Shown piece after piece: positions 1 to 6,397 of a stretch of DNA of 8,290 nucleotides. The notes beneath the pieces are model-generated. The model did no database searches, was not told the origin of the DNA, and saw only the letters and a list, made by a program, of their open reading frames with translations. Both the position numbers and the translations under genes were made by a program. Numbering within the stretch: position 1 is the stretch's first letter; the number at the start of each line of letters is the position of its first letter. Source of the DNA: Actinomycetota bacterium (GTDB taxonomy: Bacteria > Actinomycetota > Actinomycetes > Actinomycetales > Microbacteriaceae); contig WLES01000025.1 in the NCBI GenBank assembly GCA_009704155.1, positions 1-8,290 of the forward strand, given 5' to 3'.

Positions 1-488
1 ACCTCGACGTCCGCACGGGTAGAAGCAACGGCTCTCCGGTTCGACGCCTGGTTGAAGAGTTTGGGGTCAACCCCGAGCGAATCGTGCAAATCGGAATCGC
101 CGAATTCGCGAACTCCGTCGATTACATGGAACGCGTTGCGTCGTGGGGAGTGACGGTCATCACTCGAGACGAGGTCGAGTGTGATGGCGTTGAGGCTGCG
201 GTTGCCCGTGCGCTGACCATTGCTGGCTCTGCCGGCGGTCCAATCCACGTCGATCTAGACATTGATGCGTGCGATCGTTCCGTCGCCCCGGCGTGCCCCG
301 CTTCCATCCCAGGAGGGCTGACGGCTCGAGAGATGCGGCGCTTTGCCAGGCTGTTCGCTCGTTCGGAACAGGTTCGCTCTATTGATCTCGCTGAAGTAGA
401 CGCTGCACTCGACTCGGCTGACGGTCGAACCGTGCGGCTGACCGCACTCTGTGTTCTTGAAGCGTTAGCCGGGCTCGCGGAACGCTAG
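1..488 (+). CDS. hutG: Formimidoylglutamase HutG (arginase/ureohydrolase family), 5'-truncated
   Basis: The frame is open from the left edge (first full codon at 3) to a TAG at 486-488, so about 161 C-terminal residues are present, roughly half of a normal ~310-residue protein. The first readable residues, [14 protein letters not shown], match the stretch after the first Mn-binding motif of ureohydrolases. The second metal motif is seen at 258-275 (D-I-D-A-C-D; the first two Asp are the ligands), followed by [12 protein letters not shown], a form typical of HutG rather than agmatinase or arginase. The family hydrolyses N-formimidoyl-L-glutamate to L-glutamate and formamide in the cytosol, the last step of the four-enzyme histidine pathway. 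Adjacent hutI, hutU and hutH supply the preceding steps and support the assignment. The gene is convergent with hutI and the two stop codons overlap. Its start and promoter are outside the window. An ATG at 84 is internal, because the homologous sequence continues upstream of it. Confidence 0.92.
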   Translation, partial: LDVRTGRSNGSPVRRLVEEFGVNPERIVQIGIAEFANSVDYMERVASWGVTVITRDEVECDGVEAAVARALTIAGSAGGPIHVDLDIDACDRSVAPACPASIPGGLTAREMRRFARLFARSEQVRSIDLAEVDAALDSADGRTVRLTALCVLEALAGLAER

Positions 489-1636
489 AACGTTGTTCGG
501 TGCACGAGGTTGACACCGGGGCGATAGGCCAGGTGGACGTGGTTCGGGGCTGCAAGTTCGACAAGGTGTGCTTTCGCGCCAACAGCAATCCGACCAACGT
601 CATCGCGGCCGAGGGCTCGTGCACCGCCGGCCGTCGCAGACCACAGCGCTTCGGCTGGAGTCATGCCCATCTCTCGCACAGCCAGCGCGATACAAAACGG
701 CATCGACGACGTGAAGGATGAGCCAGGGTTGCAGTTTGTTGCAAGCGCGACGGTGACACCCGCGTCGAGCAGTCGGCGAGCATCCGGATAGGGCTGTCTC
801 GTCGAGAACTCGGCGCCGGGGAGGAGAGTGACACCCGTTGTCGATCCGGCGAGGAGCTCGATGTCGGCGTCGGTGAGAAAGGTTCCGTGGTCAATGCTCA
901 CTGCACCGCGCGACACCGCCAGCGCCACGGCACCACTCGGGCCGAGTTGGGCCCCGTGAATTCGCGGGAGCAGTCCGGCGCGACGGCCAGCGTCGAGGAT
1001 ACGCTCTGACTGTTCCTCGGTGAAGGCACCGGTCTCGCAGAAGACATCAATCCATTTCGCATATGGAGCGACCGCGTCGAGCATCTCGCCGCACACGAGG
1101 TCGACGTAGTCGTCGGCTGAACCATCAAAGTCTGACGGAACAACATGCGCCCCGAGGAATGTGACGTCATCAGTGAATTCGCGCGCAATGCGAGCGAGCC
1201 GCACCTCGTGCTCAACGGTCAATCCGTAGCCCGTCTTGATTTCAACCGTCGACGTCCCTTGAGATTTCATCTCTTGTACGCGGACAGCGAGGAGCTCACG
1301 GAGTTCAGAATCTGTTGCCGAGCGCGTTGCGGTGACTGTCGAGTTGATTCCACCCGCCGTGTACTTCTCACCAGCCATTCGTGCTTCGAATTCGGCACTT
1401 CGGTCGCCAGCAAACACGAGGTGAGTGTGCGAATCGACGAACCCTGGAATGACGGCGTTCCCAGTGCAGTCAACAACTTCCGAGGGTGTGCGTTGTGCTG
1501 CGTCCGTGTCGCTGCCAACCCACGTGATGACTCCGGCATCGAACTCGACGGCTGCATCCTGCAGAATCCCGAAACGGTCGCCCCACGCAGGGTCGTTCGT
1601 GAAGAGTTCCCCGATGTTGCGGAAGAGGGTCGCCAT
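485..1636 (-). CDS. hutI: Imidazolonepropionase HutI
   Basis: A 383-residue amidohydrolase-superfamily protein, slightly shorter than the usual 390-420. It opens the ring of 4-imidazolone-5-propionate to give N-formimidoyl-L-glutamate, step three of histidine catabolism. Visible motifs are V-D-S-H-T-H-L at 67-73 (metal ligands H70, H72), [15 protein letters not shown] at 75-89 (substrate-side Arg79), KTGYGL at 134-139, LGAH at 161-164, RIHGAQL at 225-231 (metal ligand H227), SIDHG at 247-251 and [13 protein letters not shown] at 302-314. The residue just before the last motif, normally the metal-binding Asp (ATD-x-NPG), reads Asn301, codon AAC. The start is ATG at 1636, preceded by only 9 nt after the hutU stop and without a clear Shine-Dalgarno sequence, so translation is probably coupled to hutU. 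It is the last gene of the hutHUI operon and its TAG overlaps the hutG stop. Confidence 0.96.
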   Translation of the reverse strand: MATLFRNIGELFTNDPAWGDRFGILQDAAVEFDAGVITWVGSDTDAAQRTPSEVVDCTGNAVIPGFVDSHTHLVFAGDRSAEFEARMAGEKYTAGGINSTVTATRSATDSELRELLAVRVQEMKSQGTSTVEIKTGYGLTVEHEVRLARIAREFTDDVTFLGAHVVPSDFDGSADDYVDLVCGEMLDAVAPYAKWIDVFCETGAFTEEQSERILDAGRRAGLLPRIHGAQLGPSGAVALAVSRGAVSIDHGTFLTDADIELLAGSTTGVTLLPGAEFSTRQPYPDARRLLDAGVTVALATNCNPGSSFTSSMPFCIALAVREMGMTPAEALWSATAGGARALGRDDVGRIAVGAKAHLVELAAPNHVHLAYRPGVNLVHRTTF

Positions 1637-1645
1637 TGTGAAAGC

Positions 1646-3340
1646 CTAGGCGTCCACTTCCCACATCGGAACGCGCAAACCGCGTTCACGGGCGACTTCT
1701 TCTGCACGCTCGTAGCCGGCGTCAACGTGGCGCATGACACCGCTGCCCGGGTCGTTGACGAGAACACGGGAGACCTTCTCGGCTGCCAGATCTGTGCCGT
1801 CGACGACGAGAACCTGCCCGCTGTGGATCGAACGACCGATACCGACCCCGCCTCCGTGGTGGAGTGAAACCCAGGTTGCACCGCTCGCGGTGTTGAGGAG
1901 AGCGTTGAGGAGAGGCCAATCGGCGATGGCGTCCGAGCCGTCAAGCATCGCTTCTGTTTCGCGGTAAGGCGACGCAACCGAGCCAGAGTCAAGGTGATCG
2001 CGTCCGATGACGATGGGGGCTGACACTTCGCCGTTCTTGACCATCTCGTTGAAGCGGAGTCCGGCGAGGTGACGTTCCTTGTAGCCGAGCCAGCAGATGC
2101 GGGCTGGGAGGCCTTCGAAGTGAACCTTCTCACCGGCTTTGGTGATCCAGCGCTTGAGGTGTTCGTCGTGCGGGAAGAGCTCAACGATGGCCTTGTCGGT
2201 TGCAGCGATGTCAGCGGGGTCGCCGGAGAGCGCAACCCAGCGGAACGGGCCTTTGCCTTCCGCGAAGAGCGGACGAATATAGGCGGGAACGAATCCGGGG
2301 AAGTCGAACGCGCGGTCGTATCCGCCGAGCTCTGCTTCGCGGCGAATGGAGTTGCCATAATCGAACACAACAGAGCCGCGGTCTTGGAACTCCACCATTG
2401 CCTTGACTTGCTTGGCCATCGCGGCCCGCGCGTGAATCGTGAAGTCTTCTGGATTTGCATCGGCGTGAGCCTGCCACGTTGAGACGGAGTCTTCCTCGGG
2501 GAGGTACGAGAGCGGGTCGTGAGCACTCGTCTGGTCGGTCACGATGTCCATGTGAACGCCGCGATCGAGAATTTCGGTGAAGACGGTTGCGGCGTTTCCG
2601 ACGAGCCCCACCGAGAGCGCTCGGCGCTCTGCCTTGGCGGTGAGGACACGGTTCAAGGCGTCGTCGAGGTCGTGGGTCATCTCGTCGAGATACCCGTGGT
2701 CGACTCGGCGCTGGATGCGATCGGCGTCCACGTCGACGATGAGAACTGCACCCTCGTTTAGTGTGACGGCGAGCGGTTGTGCCCCGCCCATTCCGCCGCA
2801 GCCACCGGTGAGTGTGACTGTTCCGGCGAGCGTTCCGTTGAACTTCTCCCTGGCGACGGCACCGAATGTTTCGTAGGTTCCCTGGAGGATTCCCTGTGTG
2901 CCGATGTAGATCCACGAACCGGCGGTCATTTGGCCGTACATCGTGAGACCTTCTGCTTCGAGTTTGCGGAACTCTGGCCAGTTTGCCCAGTCACCGACGA
3001 GGTTCGAGTTTGCGATGAGCACACGCGGAGCCCACTCGTGGGTCGTGAAGATTCCGACGGGCTTTCCCGACTGCACGAGGAGCGTCTCATTGGCCTCGAG
3101 CGAATCAAGCGCAGCGACAATCGCGTCAAAGGCGTGCCAGTTGCGCGCGGCGCGGCCGGTTCCGCCGTAAACGACGAGGTCGTCCGGGCGCTCGGCGACC
3201 TCTGGGTCGAGGTTGTTCATGAGCATCCGCTTAGCGGCTTCGGTCGACCAGTGCTTGGCCGTGATGGTCGAACCTCGTGCCGCCTTGACGACTCGTGGCT
3301 GGTGACCGGGTGACGATCCTCCGACGGGAATGACGGTCAT
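1646..3340 (-). CDS. hutU: Urocanate hydratase HutU
   Basis: A 564-residue protein, full length for urocanase (about 550-570). It adds water to urocanate to form 4-imidazolone-5-propionate, using tightly bound NAD+ as an electrophile, in the cytosol. Visible family signatures are [15 protein letters not shown] at 58-72, the glycine-rich NAD-binding loop [13 protein letters not shown] at 179-191, [13 protein letters not shown] at 269-281, [11 protein letters not shown] at 326-336, the active-site block LPARICWLG at 411-419 containing catalytic Cys416, and [16 protein letters not shown] at 494-509. All expected key residues appear intact. The ATG at 3340 is chosen because a strong TAAGGAG lies 5 nt upstream; that sequence begins with the TAA stop of hutH, so termination of hutH and initiation of hutU are physically linked. 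It is the middle gene of the hutHUI operon. Confidence 0.98.
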   Translation of the reverse strand: MTVIPVGGSSPGHQPRVVKAARGSTITAKHWSTEAAKRMLMNNLDPEVAERPDDLVVYGGTGRAARNWHAFDAIVAALDSLEANETLLVQSGKPVGIFTTHEWAPRVLIANSNLVGDWANWPEFRKLEAEGLTMYGQMTAGSWIYIGTQGILQGTYETFGAVAREKFNGTLAGTVTLTGGCGGMGGAQPLAVTLNEGAVLIVDVDADRIQRRVDHGYLDEMTHDLDDALNRVLTAKAERRALSVGLVGNAATVFTEILDRGVHMDIVTDQTSAHDPLSYLPEEDSVSTWQAHADANPEDFTIHARAAMAKQVKAMVEFQDRGSVVFDYGNSIRREAELGGYDRAFDFPGFVPAYIRPLFAEGKGPFRWVALSGDPADIAATDKAIVELFPHDEHLKRWITKAGEKVHFEGLPARICWLGYKERHLAGLRFNEMVKNGEVSAPIVIGRDHLDSGSVASPYRETEAMLDGSDAIADWPLLNALLNTASGATWVSLHHGGGVGIGRSIHSGQVLVVDGTDLAAEKVSRVLVNDPGSGVMRHVDAGYERAEEVARERGLRVPMWEVDA

Positions 3341-3344
3341 GATT

Positions 3345-3352
3345 TCTCCTTA
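3345..3352 (-). promoter_or_regulatory. hutU ribosome binding site fused to the hutH stop codon
   Basis: On the minus strand TAAGGAGA combines the hutH TAA stop with an AAGGAG Shine-Dalgarno core, 5 nt from the hutU ATG. This fixes the hutU start and implies translational coupling of hutH and hutU. It is the best Shine-Dalgarno sequence in the operon. Confidence 0.8.
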
Positions 3353-4882
3353 GGTGAGCGTGACGCTGCGGGATTCGAGGGACTGTGTGATTGTGCGTGT
3401 TGCGACGAGTTGAACTACTGCGTCGATTTCCGGTGACATGAAACGATCTGGGCCGGGGCCGCCCGTAGCTGAATTGACAAGGTCGACTATTGGCCGGAGC
3501 GCCGGCGATGCAGCTTCCGACCGAATCGCGACGGCGCGTGACGCGGTGAGAATCTCAATCGCGAGGACGCGCGTGAGTCCGTCTATTGCCTTGCGAAGTT
3601 TGCGTCCTGCTGCCCAGCCCATCGAAACATGGTCCTCCTGCATTGCGGAGGACGGGATTGAGTCGACTGAGGCCGGGTTCGCGAGCCGCTTGAGTTCTGA
3701 CACAATCCCTGCAGCCGTGTACTGGGCAATCATGAGTCCGCTGTCCACTCCAACTTCATGTGCGAGGAAGGGGGGAAGGCCGAAGTTTCGTGCTCGATCG
3801 AGGAACCGGTCGGTTCGTCGTTCGCTCATGCTCGCGACATCGGCAACTGCGATGGCAAGGAAGTCGAGGGCATACCCAACCGGTGCGCCGTGAAAGTTCC
3901 CGTTCGACTCGACTCGGTAATCAGCAGTGACGACGGGGTTGTCGATGGCTGAACTCAGTTCGTAACCAGCCACACGAGTCGCGTGGTCAACGGTGTCGCG
4001 CGCTGCGCCGTGCACTTGCGGCGAGCATCTCAGTGAGTAGGCGTCTTGCACTCGAACGGTTTCGGCAGTTCGCTCTCCGTGAACGAGTTCACTGCCGTCG
4101 AGAAGTTTGCGGATGTTTGCCGCGGAGGTTCGTTGTCCTGGGTGAGGGCGAAGTGCTTGAAGGTCATCCGCCATGACGGATGCGTTTCCGCGAAGGCCTT
4201 CGTACGTCAATGCCACCGATATGTCGGCCACTGTGAGTAGGTGGCGGATGTCGTCGAGGGCGAGGACGAGCATTGCGGTCATGCCGTCGGTGCCGTTGAT
4301 GAGCGCGAGTCCTTCTTTTTCCCGAAGCTCGACCGGCTCAATCCCAGCTGCAGCGAGAGCTTCACCACCAGACATTGCGATGCCGGCTGAGTCACGAACA
4401 GTTCCTTCGCCCATGAGGGCAAGAGCGCAGTGGGCGAGGGGCGAGAGGTCACCGGAGCATCCGAGCGAACCGTATTCGTGAACAATCGGGGTGATTCCGG
4501 CGTTGAGCACGGCAGCGTAGGTTTCGACGACGATGGGTCGAACCCCGGTCCGGGCCGTCATGAGCGTGGAGAGTCGTTGCGCCATGAGCCCGCGAACAAC
4601 TTCCCGTTCGACTTCTGCCCCGCTTCCGGCTGCGTGACTTCGCACGAGTGACTTCTGAAGTTGAACACGCATGTCGAGCGCAATGAACTGGGTTGCGAGC
4701 GCGCCGAATCCCGTCGAAATTCCGTAGTGCGGTTCGGGATCGTTAGCGAGGGCGTCGATTGCCTCTCGAGTGCTGGCGACCGCGGCAAGCGAGCTGGCGT
4801 CGAGTTTAACTTTCGCATCGTGACGGGCAACCTCGATGAGTTCAACGGGGGAGAGCGGTGATATTCCGACGGTGACGGTCAT
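3350..4882 (-). CDS. hutH: Histidine ammonia-lyase HutH (histidase)
   Basis: A 510-residue lyase from ATG 4882, the usual family length. It removes ammonia from L-histidine to give urocanate, committing histidine to catabolism. Its electrophilic cofactor is the protein-derived MIO ring. Residues seen (ATG numbering) are YGISTGFG at 53-60 with catalytic Tyr53, SH at 82-83, YGSLGCSGDLSPLAH at 137-151 with the MIO triad C142-S143-G144, QDAYSLRCSPQVHG at 279-292 with Tyr282 and Arg285, NFHGAPVGYALDF at 329-341 and MQEDHVSMG at 414-422 with Glu416. The MIO triad is Cys-Ser-Gly instead of the commoner Ala-Ser-Gly. The frame stays open to an in-frame TTG at 4894, which would add four residues, but MTVTVGISPLSP from ATG 4882 is the natural family N-terminus. 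There is no strong Shine-Dalgarno. It is the first gene of hutHUI and divergent from the regulator. Confidence 0.97.
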   Translation of the reverse strand: MTVTVGISPLSPVELIEVARHDAKVKLDASSLAAVASTREAIDALANDPEPHYGISTGFGALATQFIALDMRVQLQKSLVRSHAAGSGAEVEREVVRGLMAQRLSTLMTARTGVRPIVVETYAAVLNAGITPIVHEYGSLGCSGDLSPLAHCALALMGEGTVRDSAGIAMSGGEALAAAGIEPVELREKEGLALINGTDGMTAMLVLALDDIRHLLTVADISVALTYEGLRGNASVMADDLQALRPHPGQRTSAANIRKLLDGSELVHGERTAETVRVQDAYSLRCSPQVHGAARDTVDHATRVAGYELSSAIDNPVVTADYRVESNGNFHGAPVGYALDFLAIAVADVASMSERRTDRFLDRARNFGLPPFLAHEVGVDSGLMIAQYTAAGIVSELKRLANPASVDSIPSSAMQEDHVSMGWAAGRKLRKAIDGLTRVLAIEILTASRAVAIRSEAASPALRPIVDLVNSATGGPGPDRFMSPEIDAVVQLVATRTITQSLESRSVTLT

Positions 4883-4927
4883 TCCACGAGTCAAGCGGAT
4901 TCAGAGTCGCTGGTGCGCTCACCAAAC

Positions 4928-4933
4928 GATAAT
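4928..4933 (+). promoter_or_regulatory. Candidate -10 box for hutR (leaderless transcript)
   Basis: GATAAT matches five of six bases of the TATAAT -10 consensus and ends 9 nt before the regulator's ATG at 4943. Transcription would therefore start on or just before the ATG, giving a leaderless mRNA, which is common in actinobacteria. This agrees with the lack of a Shine-Dalgarno sequence before the gene. No convincing -35 is seen. The box overlaps the candidate hutH -10 on the opposite strand. Confidence 0.4.
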
Positions 4934-4934
4934 C

Positions 4935-4952
4935 TGTCTGATATGCCAGACA
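4935..4952. promoter_or_regulatory. HutR-like operator palindrome
   Basis: TGTCTG at 4935-4940 and CAGACA at 4947-4952 form a perfect 6-bp inverted repeat with a 6-bp centre. The 14-bp core at 4937-4950, TCTGATATGCCAGA, matches 13 of 14 positions of TCTGwwATwCCAGA, the motif I recall for the IclR-type regulator HutR of Corynebacterium resistens (from memory; only the G at 4945 departs). The palindrome contains the ATG of the adjacent IclR gene and overlaps the candidate hutH -35. Binding could therefore control hutHUI and autoregulate the regulator. Confidence 0.7.
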
Positions 4953-5686
4953 AACCCCAAGTACCAGCAGCGGACCACACCCTCCGTATCCTGACCTACT
5001 TGGCGACACAACGGGTTTCGGTTCCGGCAGCGACAATCGCCACGGCCCTCGGAATTCCACGATCGACCGCGTATCACCTGCTCAGTACGCTCGCCGAGCA
5101 CGGTTTTGTGGTCAACGGAGATCGTCGCTGGGCGCTCGGACCAGCAGCCCACGACCTTGGAACGGGTTACGTCAGGCAACAACCCCTCACGCTCGCGGGG
5201 CGTTCCATCGTGACGGGGCTCGTGGATTCCGTCGCCCACAACGCACACCTCGCTGTCCTCCTCGGGCGCGAAGTTGTCTACGTAATCGAAGAGCGCGCAC
5301 CGGGCCGGCCATCGCTCATAACTGATGTGGGCGTCCGCCTGCCCGCGCACCTCACTGCGTCAGGAAGGTCAATGCTGGCGGCGATGAGCCGCGAACAAAT
5401 TCTCGCGGTCTATCCGGACGACGCAGCCCTGTCTGTGCGCGGGGAGCACACGATGACTCGAAAAGAACTCATCGAGGAACTGCGCCTAACGCGTGGCAGG
5501 GGATACGCGACCGAATTTGGCGAAATCACGGCTGGACTATCATCGGTGGCCGTGCCAATTCTCGATCGAGTTGAGTGGCCGATAGCGTCGTTGGCGTTGA
5601 CCTTCGCTGGCGAGCCGCCTGTCGACGAACTGGTCAACGCGCTCAAGACTGCAGCTGCCGAGCTGTCACGGCGACTCCGCGTCTAG
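4943..5686 (+). CDS. hutR: IclR-family transcriptional regulator, probable HutR
   Basis: A 247-residue protein with the standard IclR layout. An N-terminal winged helix-turn-helix spans about residues 10-70 (VSVPAATIATALGIPRSTAY at 26-44 gives the two helices, followed by LLSTLAEHGFV). The C-terminal effector domain spans about 75-245, with the family signature around RLPAHLTASGRSMLA at 132-146 and GYATEFGEITAGLSSVAVPI at 187-206. It probably senses a pathway compound such as histidine or urocanate and controls the divergent hutHUI operon; this is inferred from position and from the palindrome at its start. ATG 4943 is preferred over an in-frame GTG at 4913, because the -10-like box and operator lie between them, neither start has a Shine-Dalgarno, and the family domain begins soon after ATG 4943. 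pdxH follows after 15 nt. The family call is firm; the name hutR is inferred. Confidence 0.9.
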   Translation: MPDKPQVPAADHTLRILTYLATQRVSVPAATIATALGIPRSTAYHLLSTLAEHGFVVNGDRRWALGPAAHDLGTGYVRQQPLTLAGRSIVTGLVDSVAHNAHLAVLLGREVVYVIEERAPGRPSLITDVGVRLPAHLTASGRSMLAAMSREQILAVYPDDAALSVRGEHTMTRKELIEELRLTRGRGYATEFGEITAGLSSVAVPILDRVEWPIASLALTFAGEPPVDELVNALKTAAAELSRRLRV

Positions 5687-5701
5687 TGAAACAATTGGGA
5701 C

Positions 5702-6337
5702 ATGGATTCACTGTCACGGCACGAGGATTACGGCTCACTTCCGCTTGAAGAAGCAGACATGGTCGCCAACCCGTTCGACCAGTTTGCGACATGGTTGAAG
5801 GACGCTGAGGAGTTCGGGATTTACGAACCCAACGCCATGGTGCTCGGCACAATTGACGACAACGGACGCCCGACGGCACGCACTGTTCTCCTCAAAGGGC
5901 TTGACACCGGATTTCAGTTCGCCACAAACTACCTCTCGCGCAAAGGACATGCACTCGACGGGGAACCCGCCGTTACGGCAGTTTTTGGCTGGTACAAAAT
6001 GCACCGCCAGGTGATCATCGAAGGCAACGCCGAGAAAGTCACGCCGGATGAGTCGAGCGAGTACTTTGCTACCCGCCCGCGGGGATCGCAAGTAGCGGCG
6101 TGGGCGAGCGAGCAATCCCGTCCCATCGAGTCACGCGCTGCGATTGAAGACAAGTTTGACGACGCGGAGGAGCGTTTTGCTGGAGAAGCGGACGTGCCGC
6201 GGCCACCTCACTGGGGTGGGTACAGAATTGTCCCGTCGCGCATCGAATTCTGGAAGGGTCGATCGAACCGAATGCACGACCGAATTGTCTACACACGCGA
6301 CGGAGATTCGTGGGCCGTCGAACGACTTCAGCCATAG
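5702..6337 (+). CDS. pdxH: Pyridoxamine 5'-phosphate oxidase PdxH
   Basis: A 211-residue FMN-dependent oxidase, normal length for bacterial PNPOx. It oxidises pyridoxine or pyridoxamine 5'-phosphate to pyridoxal 5'-phosphate with O2, in vitamin B6 salvage and synthesis. Visible motifs are RTVLLKG at 60-66 and TNYLSRKGHAL at 75-85 (FMN phosphate contacts), RQVIIEG at 102-108, YFATRPRGSQVAAWASEQS at 121-139 (the hallmark block), and PPHWGGYRIVPSRIEFW at 168-184 followed by GRSNRMHDR at 186-194, whose Arg190 and His192 correspond to the substrate-binding Arg/His pair. The C-terminus WAVERLQP is the typical ending. ATG 5702 is chosen because residues 5-27 match the family N-terminal segment; the Shine-Dalgarno (TTGGGA) is weak. 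Fifteen nt from hutR suggests co-transcription. HutH uses MIO rather than PLP, so no direct metabolic link to the hut genes is evident. Confidence 0.96.
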   Translation: MDSLSRHEDYGSLPLEEADMVANPFDQFATWLKDAEEFGIYEPNAMVLGTIDDNGRPTARTVLLKGLDTGFQFATNYLSRKGHALDGEPAVTAVFGWYKMHRQVIIEGNAEKVTPDESSEYFATRPRGSQVAAWASEQSRPIESRAAIEDKFDDAEERFAGEADVPRPPHWGGYRIVPSRIEFWKGRSNRMHDRIVYTRDGDSWAVERLQP

Positions 6338-6388
6338 CGCCCCGCCGAATAGAAGACTTTCGGGAATATTCTTAATCATCCGACCATT

Positions 6389-6396
6389 GAGAAGGA
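6389..6396 (+). promoter_or_regulatory. Ribosome binding site of the flavin oxidoreductase gene
   Basis: GAGAAGGA is a good Shine-Dalgarno match but ends only 1 nt before the ATG at 6398. An in-frame TTG at 6404 (third codon) would have a normal 7-nt spacing. The true start may therefore be the TTG, which would remove two residues. Confidence 0.5.
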
Positions 6397-6397
6397 C

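Larger units (their letters stand above)
4926..4953 (-). promoter_or_regulatory. Candidate hutHUI promoter
   Basis: Reading the minus strand, TTGTCT (complement of 4948-4953) is followed after 16 nt by TATCGT (complement of 4926-4931). Each matches four of six bases of the sigma-70/SigA-type consensus. Transcription would start near 4918-4920 and give a leader of about 36 nt before the hutH ATG. The HutR-like palindrome overlaps the -35 and fills most of the spacer, as expected for a repressor site. The hexamers are imperfect, so the exact promoter is uncertain. Confidence 0.4.

Noticed and set aside
1145..1867. A 240-codon plus-strand open frame antisense to hutI and the end of hutU.
   Set aside because: It has no recognisable motif and no Shine-Dalgarno, and it is fully explained as the antisense shadow of hutI/hutU.
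1267..2526. A 419-codon minus-strand open frame lying across the hutU-hutI junction.
   Set aside because: It is out of frame with both genes, its translation is rich in Ser, Arg, Thr and Pro with no domain, and both underlying genes are strongly recognised. Long shadow frames are expected in GC-rich coding DNA.
4883..4894. Upstream TTG start at 4894 for hutH, giving 514 residues.
   Set aside because: There is no Shine-Dalgarno before it, and the family N-terminus begins at ATG 4882.
6338..6397. GAATATTC palindrome and surrounding bases between pdxH and the oxidoreductase as a terminator or operator.
   Set aside because: The repeat is only 8 bp, no stable stem with a T-run can be drawn, and no regulator is linked to it.
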